Positions 1 to 10,312 of a stretch of DNA of 64,000 nucleotides are shown here, piece by piece. The stretch comes from Branchiostoma floridae. Taxonomy: Eukaryota > Chordata > Leptocardii > Amphioxiformes > Branchiostomatidae. Each line of letters opens with the position of its first letter. Within the stretch, counting starts at the first letter, position 1. The position numbers and the translations under genes are program-made. A model generated the notes under the pieces. That model searched no databases, was not told where the DNA came from, and saw only the letters and a list, made by a program, of their open reading frames with translations. The stretch covers positions 144,828 through 208,827 of the forward strand of contig NW_023365702.1 of assembly GCF_000003815.2 (NCBI RefSeq). The letters are read 5' to 3'.

Positions 1-72
1 GTTTTGATGTCTCTTGGACACCTTCCTCAGACATCAAAACGTGAACATTCCTCAGTAAGCAAAGTGGGAACA

Positions 73-402
73 AACCTGGAATCCAGTCTAGTTGTACTAT
101 GTGGCACGGCCTACCGTAGTTAGTATAGACTCTCTACGGGGTCAGTGCAGCTCTAAGCCGCCGGTGTAATCATTCACACCCGGTAGCATTTTCCCTGGTA
201 GGATTTTGCCCAGTGGGAGTTAATTAACAGGCCACAACTGCTGGCCGGCAATTAACTCCCACTGGGCCAAGTCTAACCGCGTGAAAATCCTACCGGGTGT
301 GAATGATTACCCCGGCGGCTGAGAGCTGCGCTGGACCCGTAGAGAGCCTAAACTAACTACGGTAACGTTAGGCCGAGCCAGTAGTGGACTGGATTCCAGG
401 TT
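73..402. repeat. Foldback MITE, ~330 bp palindrome
   Basis: The two halves are inverted copies: the left end reads AACCTGGAATCCAGTC and the right end GACTGGATTCCAGGTT. The arms share the motifs around CTCTCTACGGG, GTAATCATTCACACC and AGTTAATTAAC, with the centre near 240. It lies beyond the 3' end of the first zinc-finger gene. No coding potential is visible. The family is not recognised. Confidence 0.85.
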
Positions 403-417
403 AAGTGGGTACAAACT

Positions 418-735
418 ATACTAAATGTATCAGCTTTTTTCCAATGCCATCTCCAAAGAAGTGTGCATCATGCAAAAAACTTTATTGAACAAAAGAAATG
501 ACTATAACAAACGTGTCAGAACAATAAAACCTAAACTAACACTTCTTTCTACCATATGTAGAACTGGCTGTGTAAAAGACTTCTCTTGTATACTATAGCT
601 ATGGCTAGTACCATACTAAATGTATCCGCTTTTTCCAATGCCATCTCTAAACAAGTGTGCATCATGCAAACAACTTTATTGAACAAAACAAACTATAACA
701 AACGTGTCAGAACAAAAAAAAAAAACCAAAATAAC
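418..735 (-). repeat. Tandemly duplicated 3' end of zinc-finger gene 1
   Basis: Two copies about 190 bp apart (418-607 and 608-735) both read TACTAAATGTATC, GCCATCTC and TGTGCATCATGCAAA, then TTTATTGAAC. In minus-strand sense each copy carries the family AATAAA and its downstream sequence. The local tandem duplication gives the first gene two poly(A) sites. Confidence 0.75.
675..680 (-). terminator. Proximal poly(A) signal, zinc-finger gene 1
   Basis: TTTATT on the plus strand is AATAAA on the minus strand. It lies in the context GTTCAATAAAGTTG that ends most genes of this cluster, about 860 bp past the stop codon. A second, distal copy lies at 481-486. Confidence 0.7.
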
Positions 736-1543
736 ACTTCTATAACAATGTGAGTTTTCAAGACTTCTGTTACCCCTAAAAAGATGACAACTTAGTTCTG
801 ATAATTAGGATAATACGCACGGTTACCAATCATTTGTTCTTATGTCATTTCAAAAGTTTTCTTGTAGTTCTGGACCTTAGTCTAAACCAGCCTTGTGTCT
901 GCACCGAATATTTAACTAAAACCTGCAACTAACAACGAAAGGAACCTACAAGTATAACAGATACCTGATAACGTTAGGATTAACACTAATGTAAAATAGT
1001 GCAACGAACCATCTTAAGATCACAAATAGTTAGTAGCGATAAAACAAGGCCTATTCGCACAATAACTTCTTTCACTAATTCTGCTGTTACCAAGGTTAAG
1101 GCTAAATTATAAGCCTGAAATATAGAAACCATGAACTGTTATTCCACACTAAATGGCCAACTTGGCATTTTACAAAAGGGAATGTGCAACACTTCTGAAA
1201 AACTTCAATAAAGAACAAAACCTACACTATCATACCTGTCTAATCTAAGCTTGAGAACTTCAGATAAGAAAATAAAAGTAATACATTTCTCTTAGCAAGA
1301 TTATTACAACAACAGTTGTAGAATAATGCACATGGAGTTACAAACAGGAAGCTGCCTATACTACTAAAGTACTAAACAAAACGTGAAATATTGTTAACCA
1401 ATAAGCCATGTTTGTGAAAATCTTCCACATTTGCGATATGAAAAACTTCTCTGTTTCACACTGCTGGTTCCGGGCTTTCTTATTTGTGAGTTTGCATGTG
1501 CTTTCTAAGACTACTGGGCTGACAGAACTGCTTGCTGCTCTCG
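736..1543 (-). other. 3' UTR of zinc-finger gene 1 (no gene)
   Basis: This stretch is homologous to the 3' UTRs of the other cassettes (shared blocks around AACTTCAGATAAGAA, TTTCTTAGCAAGATTATTAC and TGGAGTTACA). It also contains the decayed last finger at about 1475-1560. I see no independent ORF. Confidence 0.65.
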
Positions 1544-2575
1544 TCACACATGTAGGGTTTCTCCCATGTGAGTTTGCATGTGTCCCTTTAGATGATCGAG
1601 CCTACTGAACTGCCTGCTGCACTCCTCACACCTGTACGGTTTCTCCCCTGTGTGAGTCCGCATGTGTTTCTTCAGATTACCCAGCTCACTGAACTGCTTG
1701 TTGCATTCGTCACACCCGTACGGTTTCTCACCTGTGTGAGTCCGCATGTGAGTTTTCAGATGACCCAGCTGACTGAACTGCCTGCTGCACTCCTCACACC
1801 TGTAGGGTTTCTCCCCTGTGTGAGTCCGCATGTGAGTCTTTAGAGCACCCAGCAGACTGAACTGCCTGCTGCACTCCTCACACTTATAAGGCTTCTCCCC
1901 TGTGTGAGTTTTCATGTGTCTCTTCAGATCCCTCCGGTCACTGAACTGCCTGTTGCACTCCTCACACCTGTAGGGTTTCTCACCTGTGTGAGGTTTGATG
2001 TGATTCTTCAGAGCACCCAGCCGACTGAACTGCCTGTTGCACTCCTCACACTTGTAGGGTTTCTCCCTTGTGTGAGTTTTCATGTGAGTCTTCAGATTAC
2101 CCAGCTGACTGAACTGCCTGCTGCACTCCTCACACCGGTAGAGTTTCTCCCCTGTGTGAGTCCGTATGTGTTTCTTTAGATCACTCAGCTCACTGAACCG
2201 CCTACTGCACTCCTCACACCTGTAAGGTTTCTCCCCTGTGTGAGTTCGCATGTGCTCCTTTAGATGATCTAAACGACTGAACTGCTTGCTGCACTCCTCA
2301 CATTTGTAGGGTTTCTCCCCTGTGTGAGTTCGCATGTGTTCCTTTAGATGATCTAAACGACTGAACTGCTTGCTGCACTCCTCACATTTGTAGGGTTTCT
2401 CCCCTGTGTGAGTCCGCTTGTGTTTCTTCAGATTACCCAGATGACTGAACTGTTTGCTGCACTCCTCACACCTGTAGCACTTCTTCCCTCTGCTAGTGTT
2501 AGGTTGCACAGAATCATCCTGTTTTGCATTTCTCCTGACGTCATCCAAACTCTGCACTTTGCTTGCCAATGCCAT
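1544..2575 (-). CDS. C2H2 zinc-finger protein, 11 fingers (gene 1), coding exon 2
   Basis: Predicted nuclear DNA-binding protein of 343 residues. A leader ([16 protein letters not shown]...) is followed from residue ~33 by 11 C2H2 fingers at a strict 28-residue spacing with TGEKPY linkers. The start is supported by a splice acceptor (CTACAG, minus strand, 2595-2590) only 14 nt upstream and by the leader shared with its paralogues. A 2-bp deletion at about 1565 (ACTCACATGGGAG where paralogues have ACTCACACAGGGGAG) shifts the frame after finger 11. The protein therefore ends GETLHV, and a 12th finger (itself with a Cys lost) is left out of frame. No KRAB, BTB, SCAN or ZAD domain is visible. Fingers 2 and 3 are identical. 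The DNA target is unknown. Confidence 0.9.
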   Translation of the reverse strand: MALASKVQSLDDVRRNAKQDDSVQPNTSRGKKCYRCEECSKQFSHLGNLKKHKRTHTGEKPYKCEECSKQFSRLDHLKEHMRTHTGEKPYKCEECSKQFSRLDHLKEHMRTHTGEKPYRCEECSRRFSELSDLKKHIRTHTGEKLYRCEECSRQFSQLGNLKTHMKTHTREKPYKCEECNRQFSRLGALKNHIKPHTGEKPYRCEECNRQFSDRRDLKRHMKTHTGEKPYKCEECSRQFSLLGALKTHMRTHTGEKPYRCEECSRQFSQLGHLKTHMRTHTGEKPYGCDECNKQFSELGNLKKHMRTHTGEKPYRCEECSRQFSRLDHLKGHMQTHMGETLHV

Positions 2576-2595
2576 TCTCTTAGCTACGTCTGTAG

Positions 2596-3060
2596 GGGAC
2601 AGATGAACTCTAATTAGTCAAGGCATGCTAATTTTTTTTAATATACCAACTTATACATTAATGTACATAAGCATTCTGTCCAATTCCATATGCATTGTCT
2701 CTGTTTTTATCACCAGGGCTAGCCCTTTGTAATAGCCATATAGGCTAGTTGGGCAGCCCTGGCTGTGTGTTCTAAAGAGCTTGACCAATAAACCAATAAA
2801 GAAATACATTAGTGCAGTTATACTGTAGTAGTCAAACTGTTTCCAGGACCTATACAGCCCAACTCAGCTCTAGGGCCAACATGCCCCCAAGGAAATTTTA
2901 CAGTAGCACACGACACGACCATCCCCACCCCCAAGTTATACAGTAGAAGCCAGTTAATATAGGAAGATAACTTTGCATTAATGCACCAGCCGGATAATTT
3001 TACGAAATAACCTGGCAAATGGGGTGTGCAATTAAGCGGCTTCTACTGTACCCTGATTAG
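2596..3060 (-). other. Intron 1 of gene 1, proximal part
   Basis: Non-coding. It is an inverted paralogue of about 47575-48090 upstream of the gene at 48109; both contain the rare block around ACTTGGGGGTGGGGATG and the GGGGGCATGTTGGCC motif. The sequence next to the acceptor is pyrimidine-rich on the minus strand. Confidence 0.6.
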
Positions 3061-3061
3061 G

Positions 3062-3675
3062 GGTGGGTACCGGTACAGACAATCCAGATACGGTCCAGGT
3101 ACAGAGAAGAAAGTAAGAGCGAAGTAGAGGGTACAGACAATCCAGATACGGTCCAGGTACAGAGAAGAAAGTAAGAGCGAAGTAGAGGAGAGATGATAGT
3201 CACTTTACCAAGTTTATACAATCAAACTTGGTCAGAGTTAGCAGAAGTATTTGTGTCGTTTTTAAGAAGACAGAGTTTTAAAACATCAGTAGAAATCGGA
3301 TGCATCAAAAATATTCATTTTTATGTCATACCTGTGACGCGAAAACGTTCGATACGGGTGTTCCGGACCGGGCCGTAACTTCCGTATCGCACAGGTTCGA
3401 AAGGCGTATCACACAGGCTTTCTTCGAGTAAATCGAACCATTTCGAATTCTGTATCACCCTCGGTCCCAGCCCTCCCACGGATCGGGCTGATACCTCGGG
3501 TGATACGGAATACACCGTGTTGTATTCTATATGTAGCGAAAAGGACCCTTGTTTTTTTTTTCATTTCATATTCTCGAGTTTTCACGGACAATTCTCTGGT
3601 CCTACTGATCTGGACCTGGACCGTACCTGTACCTGAATTTTTTTCTGTAGCAGTACCCAGCCCTACTAGAAGTAA
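3062..3675. repeat. Intronic repeat with GGGTGGGTACCGGTACAG inverted ends
   Basis: The left end is GGGTGGGTACCGGTACAG. The right end approximates its inverse (CTGTAGCAGTACCCAGCCC). Related elements occupy the intron of nearly every cassette in the window. This copy has an internal 58-bp tandem duplication (3073-3188) absent from its inverted paralogue at 47025-47572. It also contains a CG-rich stretch with repeated CGTATC/GATACG words (3340-3520). Confidence 0.6.
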
Positions 3676-4179
3676 TACTGAACCTCCCCGTATTGAGATT
3701 AGAGTAGAGTTAGTTCAAACACGTCATAATGAACACCAGATGTTGGAACGCCGGTAAGTTCCGGCCTGGGAGCGGACGAGGGGAGTTGAGGTACACCTCA
3801 CTGATATAATTTATAAAAAACGCGCCCTAAATACAAGTTTGACTTATTTCTACACCAATAAACACTGCAAAATTGACTTTGAAAGAGAAATAAATCAAAA
3901 CAGACTTGCATTTTCACGTGCCTTTGAATAAATAACCTCAGAAATTCTTATCAACGGATCCTCCGTAAACCCTCACAGGCCCCCACTGTTTACGTTTCTT
4001 TCTGCTGCATATGCATTATTACTCTACTCATCAGAATGTTCTCTCTCTATTTTGGAGAAAACTGAAACATTTCAAACATAAATTTGTATAATTCTTTCCT
4101 CTAAGATACGGTCTATATTCCAGTGAACATAGACGGCAGAAAAGTTGATTTTTTTTAACCTTTGGTAAGTTTTTTGTGC

Positions 4180-4385
4180 TCGCCTCCCAACCCCCTGAAT
4201 TACGCTGATTTCAGAAGAAGCCCCTACGTATTACGCTAAATCAAGGAAGGCAATTACGCTAAATTTGGTCGCCTCGCTACGAATTACGTAGATAAGATGG
4301 TTTTCCCTACGAGTTACGGGAAATAAAATAGGCTGCCTACGCCTTACGGAAAAGAGCATGCAGACCCTCTTTACGTTTTTCTGCA
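4180..4385. repeat. TTACG-rich degenerate repeat
   Basis: The word TTACG (with TACG/TTACGC variants) recurs about every 15-30 bases, for example in ATTACGCT, GAATTACGTAG, GAGTTACGGG and CTTACGGAAAAG. No ORF is present and no element is recognised. It lies between the intron repeat and exon 1 of gene 1. Confidence 0.5.
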
Positions 4386-4673
4386 TAATATTTCCTCTAC
4401 TCGTAGTATCAGAATATTCTATCCCTATTCTAGGTGCAGAAACTGGAAATTTTCAAACATACATTTCTATAATTTTTTCCTCTAAGCTATGATCTACTGT
4501 ATCTTCGTAGACACAGAGGACAAACAAATGTGGTTTATACCTTGGTTCCCCCCTCCCTATAAACAAGGAGGTTGCGACGCGTCGCGTTCACGAAATTTCC
4601 GAAACGGTTCACTTTCGAGCTTTCTGCCAAACCTACAGAGCTTCTAGTATCAAAATACAAGATGTCGTCTTAC

Positions 4674-4811
4674 CTGAACAAACTTGAATACCAGTAGACT
4701 TGAGCAAAACGTCCGTCGACTCCTAAAACCGCTAAATGTTGATGAGATATTCGAAACGATGAAAACCTTTCCAAACCGACGCCGTTTTTCGGGAAAACAG
4801 GAAGTTGTCCG
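4674..4811 (-). promoter_or_regulatory. Non-coding exon 1 and proximal promoter of gene 1 (truncated)
   Basis: In minus-strand sense this is the family exon 1. It ends at 4674 with TTGTTCAG followed by the donor GTAAGACG, and contains the conserved ACGGCG box and one ETS-type ACTTCCTG site. The upstream ETS/CRE half present in the paralogues is missing because a repeat (4812 onward) abuts at AGTTGTC|CGCC. No ATG lies in the exon, so translation starts in exon 2. Confidence 0.7.
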
Positions 4812-5165
4812 CCAAAATTAGTTACTCAAGCAACTGGATATGGTTTTGAAACGGTCAGACGTTTCGGATAGAGTCCACTATCCTTCGTCAGTGACACTGA
4901 AGAGATCTGGAAGAAACAGGTCTTTTATACTCTAACTATGAATGAAGACAATTTCAGATGTCCAATAGGAAAGGTTTTAAGACAATTCAGACTGAAGACA
5001 ATTTGGATTGCAAAGAAAACAAAGCTAAGCCAAAGTCAAGCTGAACACAATTTGGATTTCAAAGGATAGCAAGGCTAAGACACAGTTAATGCAAATGAGT
5101 CAATTAGCTCCTGTTGTTTACAGGAGCTTACAGGAGCGAAATTGTCTTCAAGACCAAGGTGGTAC
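4812..5165 (-). repeat. Penelope-terminus-like repeat with hammerhead-like core
   Basis: It begins CGCCAAAATTAGTTACTC. On the minus strand it contains CTGACGA, then an A, a stem GGATAG/CTATCC, then GAAACG, which resembles the hammerhead ribozyme core. The rest is AAGACAATTTGGATT-type internal repeats. The same element, in a head-to-head arrangement, sits at 45808-46214 at an identical junction within the promoter of the gene at 48109. Confidence 0.6.
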
Positions 5166-6378
5166 TATAAAATCACCCAATAAATTCGGCTAACGTAAAC
5201 TACCGGGTTCAGTCTACAACAGGCTCTCATACAGTGAACAAGGGTGCTGGAGCAGGGCTCATACCTACTCCGTAGAGTTCAAATAGTTACAGATAGATGA
5301 AGAGTTTTAGTTTGTTTGCACATAAAAAGTAAATTTGTAAGCTTTCTCTAAACAGAAATCATGTGAAGTAATGACCACAGACCCACTAAGCCCAGCCTGG
5401 AACTTTGTGGAAGGGAAACATTGGGGCACTGAGATATTATACCCTTGTTGCTGGTGGTACAAGCAATTTTACTCATTCACATTGCAAAGACGGTGCTACG
5501 ATTACAAGTTCTATTTGGAGACACGCAAAATCCAACAGGAAGCTCATAACTATTTGAAAAGAAATACAAATTTGAGAGGGACTAATCTTTACCAAAATAA
5601 ATGATCTTATTCTATATAGATACAATGAGGGTGACAGCTCTTATTTCAAAACAAGATACCACATAGCCTCTGAAAGGCAAGATCCTAATGGCAATGATAC
5701 TGACATTCAGTAACTCAGACAAAGGTAGAGAGTGCAGGAAAGAGTGCAGATGTACTTCTAGACTGAATTCAAAGGCACAAGAAATCTGGCAACATTTTGA
5801 ATTTTCAACACTGGTCTGAAATTTCTTCCTTCAAACCTAATGTTGTAGAAAATATGGTATGGTGTCTTTAGCCTTGCAGCAAGCTAATGTGTCATTTTGC
5901 TTTGTTTGACAGCATTTTGTTGACAAGTAGTGGAAAAATTTTTTCAAACAGATCTGACAGTTAATATGCTAATAACTTTCAACCTTATGTCGTAATACCA
6001 TCCCTTTGTTCCTGGCAGCAGACACTGGCTGGACTCCCCATGGCTTCTAATTAGTTTATGTGGTCTGGAGGGTCAATTCAGCTTTCAAACCTCCTGGCAG
6101 AGTTCAGCAGGGAGCATCTATATAGTTTTATGGTTATTGTGGACCCTGGGTCCAGATTTCTGGTCTTTCATGAACTTTTTGTGATCTCAATGAGCATATA
6201 ATTATAAGGATCTTTCTGTAAAGATTAATGCAGACATGACATTTCTTTCGTGGAGACTGACACTAGTCATATTTCTACGCTCCTGTGTTGCTCCTTTTGG
6301 TGATAGTCAACGTGTTTAAAATTGCAGGGTCCTTTTGAAACCAGTACCTGTGCCCCGTATCACTGAATAAAAACGGCC
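5166..6378. other. Intergenic DNA, nothing recognised
   Basis: AT-rich single-copy-looking sequence between the promoter side of gene 1 and the 3' side of gene 2. A 77-codon open frame at 5371-5604 has no recognisable motif or promoter context and I do not call it a gene. Confidence 0.5.
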
Positions 6379-6566
6379 TCCATAGCAGGCACTCATTGGT
6401 CCTTTTTTTGGCTCATATTACTTTTGCTGGTCATTTTTTTTTGTACTGGGTCAGTAATCAGCGACGGCCGACAATCAGCGACCCAGTACAAAAAGAAATG
6501 GCCAGCAAAAGTGTATTATGAGCCATAAAAAGCCCAGAGAGCCTGCTATGGAGGCTTAAACTGCTG
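6379..6566. repeat. Foldback MITE, ~185 bp
   Basis: Inverted arms GCCTCCATAGCAGGC / GCCTGCTATGGAGGC continue inward through TGGCTCATA and TTGTACTGGGTC to a centre at about 6468. There is no coding content. Confidence 0.85.
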
Positions 6567-6584
6567 ACCTAACCAAGGAGTATT

Positions 6585-6870
6585 CTCCAAGTAGAGGTTT
6601 GGTTTCAGATGTTTTTGACTTGATTTTAGGCGTTTTAACCGTTTTTCTATTTTGTATCGTTTTCTTCGTGTCATGCGGGCTCCTCAAAGTTGGTGTGATT
6701 CCGTTTCCCGACAAAAACGCCTAAAACACGTCAAAACACAGCCGGAGCCAAACCTCTGTTTGGTCAGAACTGTCGTGTCTTGTGCAGTGATGCCTTCTAG
6801 CGATCTTCAGTGTATCTGCACGCGGAAACCTGGTGCTCTGCTCATCAAATAAAAACAAATTGCAGGTACA
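6585..6870 (-). repeat. Dispersed repeat block D (minus orientation)
   Basis: This is the reverse complement of blocks at 27360-27760, 32020-32420, 53735-54110 and 59565-59985. Shared words include GGAATCACACCAAC, AGATCGCTAGAAGGCATCACTGCACA and GAGCCGAACCTCTGCTTGG (read on the opposite strand). It is probably a mobile-element remnant carried along with the duplicating cassette; its class is unknown. Confidence 0.65.
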
Positions 6871-7105
6871 TGTAGAAAGTACTGCCTCATATGGAATCTT
6901 GTTGTGTTAGTTGCTTGATTAACTGTTGTTGATCAATTAATGGTTTTAGGTGCATTCCTTATAATTTTTGCACGCTAAAGTATTTTAATTGTACTATTTG
7001 TAGCCTGGCTGTATTACAGTATACTAATAAACAACTAAGACTTTTGTTATATCTGTCTGCTTATTCAAATGCCATCTCCAGACAAGTGTAAATCAAACAA
7101 ACAAC

Positions 7106-7111
7106 TTTATT
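7106..7111 (-). terminator. Poly(A) signal, zinc-finger gene 2
   Basis: AATAAA on the minus strand in the family context GTTCAATAAAGTTG, about 960 bp past the stop of the gene at 8075-9268. Confidence 0.75.
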
Positions 7112-8074
7112 GAACAAAACAAATGTGACTGAACAAAAAAAACCAAAATAACAAACACTTCTAGTTTTCTATTACAACGTGAATTTTCAAGACAAATTCA
7201 GGTCTGAAAAAACAGGTCCTGATATTTCTTTAAAAAATGAAAACTTACTAGTAGTTCTGATGATTAGGATATCAATATTGCAATCCTTTGTTCTTACATC
7301 ATTTCAAAAGTTTTTTTCTGACAGTTAGGGACCTTAATCCAAACCAGCATTTTGTCTGCAGGAAATATTTAACAGACACTTGCAACTAACAATTAAAGGT
7401 CTCTTCATGCATCTACGTACATGAACTAAGCAAGTATAACAGATACCTAATAACGTTAAGACTAACAATAAGGTAAATGTAGATTAGTAAAACGAACCAT
7501 CTTAAGATCATAAGTAGTAGACTAGTAGTAGTGATGAAACAAGTCTTCTTCACACAATAACTGTTTTCACCAGTTCTGTCTTTACCAAGTTTACAGCTTA
7601 ACTACATGCCTGAAATATAGAACAAAATTTGTGCAACTTAAACTGTTATTCCACACTAAATGGATAACTTACAAAAGGGTATGCGAACTAAAAAAAAAGT
7701 TTAACAAAGAACAAAACCTGTTGTTATACCTTTCTAACTGATCTAAGGTTGGTTACTTCCAAAAGGAAATCAACAAGAAAATAAAATTAAAGTAATACGT
7801 TTCTTAGCAAGATTATTACAACAATACCGTAGTTAGTACAAGAATAGTCATGGAGTTTCAATCAGAAATCTGTCTATACTGCTAAACTACTCAACAAAAT
7901 GTGAAAATAATATTACTCAATTGACAAATGAACCATGTTTGCAGGCAATCTTAAAAATCTGCCTTCTGACCAACAACATATCTCTATTTCCCACTTCTGG
8001 TCTTTGCCTTTCTTATTTTACTTTGCATGTGCCTTCTAAGAAAACTGAGTTCACAGAGCTGCCTGCTGCACACC
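7112..8074 (-). other. 3' UTR of zinc-finger gene 2
   Basis: Homologous along its length to the other 3' UTRs of the family. Adjacent to the stop it retains an out-of-frame decayed 14th finger (about 8020-8075) whose sequence closely matches the tail of the gene at 48109. Confidence 0.7.
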
Positions 8075-9268
8075 TCACACTTTCTCCCCTGTGTGAGTCC
8101 GCATGTGTTTCTTTAGATGATCCAGTTGAGTGAACTGCCTACTGCACTCCTCACACTTATAGGGTTTCTCACCTGTGTGAGTTCGAATGTGAGTCTTTAG
8201 ATTACCCAGCACACTGAACTGTTTGCTACACTCCTCACACTTATAAGGCTTTTCCCCTGTGTGAGTCCGCATATGTTTCTGCAGACTTCCCAGCTCACTG
8301 AACTGCCTGCTGCACTCCTCACACGTGTAAGGCTTCTCCCCTGTGTGAGTCCGCATGTGTTTCTTCAGATGACCCAGGTCACTGAACTGCATTCTGCATT
8401 GCTCACACCTGTAGGGTTTCTCTCCTGTGTGAGTGCGCATGTGTCTTGTCAGATTACCCAGCTGACTGAACTGCTTGCTGCACTCCTCACACCTGTAGGG
8501 CTTCTCTCCTGTATGAGTCTGTATGTGTTTCTTCAGAGTACTCAGTCGACTGAACTGCCTGCTGCACTCCTCACACCTGTATGGGTTCTCCCCTGTGTGA
8601 GTCCGTTTGTGTCTCTGCAGATGACCCAGGTCACTGAACTGCATTCTGCACTCCTCACACCTGTAGGGTTTCTCTCTTGTGTGAGTGCGCATGTGTCTTG
8701 TCAGATTACCCAGCTGACTGAACTGCTTGCTGCACTCCTCACACCTGTAGGGCTTCTCTCCTGTATGAGTCTGTATGTGTTTCTTCAGAGTACTCAGTCG
8801 ACTGAACTGCCTGCTGCACTCCTCACACCTGTAGGGTTTCTCTCCTGTGTGATTCCACATATGAGTTTTAAGATCACCCAGCAGACTAAACTGCCTGCTG
8901 CACTCCTCACACCTGTACGGTTTCTCACCTGTGTGAGTGTGCATGTGCGTTTTTAGATGGCTCAGTTGACTGAACTGTCTGCTGCACTCCTCACACATGT
9001 AGGGTTTCTCTCCTGTGTGAGTGTGCATGTGAGTTTTTAGATGGCTCAGCTGACTGAACTGCTTGCTGCACTCCTCACACTTGTAGGGTTTCTCCCCTGT
9101 GTGAGTCCGCTTGTGTTTCTTCAGATAGGCTAACTTACTGAACTGCTTGCTGCATTCTTCACACTTGTAGCACTTCTCCCCTCTGCTAGTGCCAAGTTGC
9201 ACAGCACTATACTCGTTGGCATTTCTCCTGACGTCATCCAAACTCTGCAACTTGCTTGTTGATGCCAT
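8075..9268 (-). CDS. C2H2 zinc-finger protein, 13 fingers (gene 2), coding exon 2
   Basis: Predicted nuclear DNA-binding protein of 397 residues: a ~33-residue leader ([20 protein letters not shown]...) and 13 C2H2 fingers of 28 residues. The start is fixed by the shared leader and a splice acceptor (CTACAG, 9296-9291 minus) 22 nt upstream. Fingers 5-7 and 8-10 (nt 8333-8836) are near-identical triplets, an internal unequal-crossover duplication. Finger 4 has MWNH before the linker. The C terminus ends TGEKV because 8 bp (CCCTACAA in family sense) are deleted in the linker to finger 14, creating GTG-TGA. The same deletion ends the genes at 48109 and 62993. No repression or oligomerisation domain is visible. 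Confidence 0.92.
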   Translation of the reverse strand: MASTSKLQSLDDVRRNANEYSAVQLGTSRGEKCYKCEECSKQFSKLAYLKKHKRTHTGEKPYKCEECSKQFSQLSHLKTHMHTHTGEKPYMCEECSRQFSQLSHLKTHMHTHTGEKPYRCEECSRQFSLLGDLKTHMWNHTGEKPYRCEECSRQFSRLSTLKKHIQTHTGEKPYRCEECSKQFSQLGNLTRHMRTHTREKPYRCEECRMQFSDLGHLQRHKRTHTGENPYRCEECSRQFSRLSTLKKHIQTHTGEKPYRCEECSKQFSQLGNLTRHMRTHTGEKPYRCEQCRMQFSDLGHLKKHMRTHTGEKPYTCEECSRQFSELGSLQKHMRTHTGEKPYKCEECSKQFSVLGNLKTHIRTHTGEKPYKCEECSRQFTQLDHLKKHMRTHTGEKV

Positions 9269-9461
9269 CCTCCTAGTTTGAGCGCTTCGTCTGTAGGAAA
9301 AGATTATACATTAGGCAAGAGACACTCATTTTATACCAACTTGTACATTAGTGTCCTAGCCTAACTTTTTCCAACTCAATTATGTATAAATATCCTTACA
9401 AAATAAAGACTGACAAATAGAGAAGCCTCCCTCCACCATTTTAAGTTACAGAATAACTATT

Positions 9462-10312
9462 ATGGGTGGGTACAAAACCGTTTTTTTCTTGTTGGACGGG
9501 TGTGAGAAGAAACAGACCTGAAAAAAATCATTGGACCTTATTTCAGACCGATGAAAAAATGAACTGATCATACCGGCAAGCATCCATGTGTTTGGGGGCT
9601 TACTGTCCCAATTGAAAAAGTAGACATCCAACATGGCGGCGCTTATCGATGACTACGAAATCAATACAAAACTTTGCTATCGCAAACCTGTTTAAACAAG
9701 AGCGAAGTAGGATACATTTTACCACGTTTCTACACACAAATTTAGTCGAACAGAAAAAATAAACATCCAACATGGCGGTGCTTAACATGGCGGTGCTTAC
9801 TGATATCTACGAAATCAATACAGCTTTTGCTATTGCATCATTCACTTGTGTTGTAACGGACTCATGGGCAGTCTGCCGTTAATCTCTAGAATTAGCGGCT
9901 TGGCAGTACGAAAGAAGAAGAAGAAATCTGTATAAACAAGAGCGAAGTAGGATACATTTTACCACGTTTCTACAAACAAATTTAGGCTAACAGAGGCATT
10001 AGCTTTGTCGACATGATGACAGAATTCGAAAACGCCAGAAGAAATCAGATACTGTAATTTATCAAAGTTCACGGGATTTACTTTCGCGGTAGTGGAACCA
10101 CCGCGAACTGCGAACATTAAACAACCGCGAAAGTTTCTGCATTTACTACTTACTCCATCAAACCGATACATTTGTTGCAAAATTGACCATTATTTTGCCC
10201 ATTCACAAGTTTTCACAATTAGTTCCTGGTTCATGTCCGGACCTAAACCTGATCCTCTGGACCTGGACCATACCTGTACCTGAATTTTCTGTACCGGTAC
10301 CCACCCCTACTA
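9462..10312 (-). repeat. Intronic repeat of gene 2 with YY1-type sites
   Basis: Bounded by GGGTGGGTACAAAACCG and by TCTGTACCGGTACCCACCCC, like the other intron repeats. On the minus strand it holds three CCGCCATGTT-type YY1-like motifs (9628-9642, about 9768 and about 9785). A CGCGAA-type MITE remnant lies at 10050-10155, with TTTCGCGGTAGTGG and CCACCGCGAA arms. Confidence 0.6.

Noticed and set aside
5371-5604. 77-codon frame with a protein-like look
   Set aside because: No recognised domain, no paralogue in the window, no promoter or splice context, and its length is within chance for AT-rich DNA.
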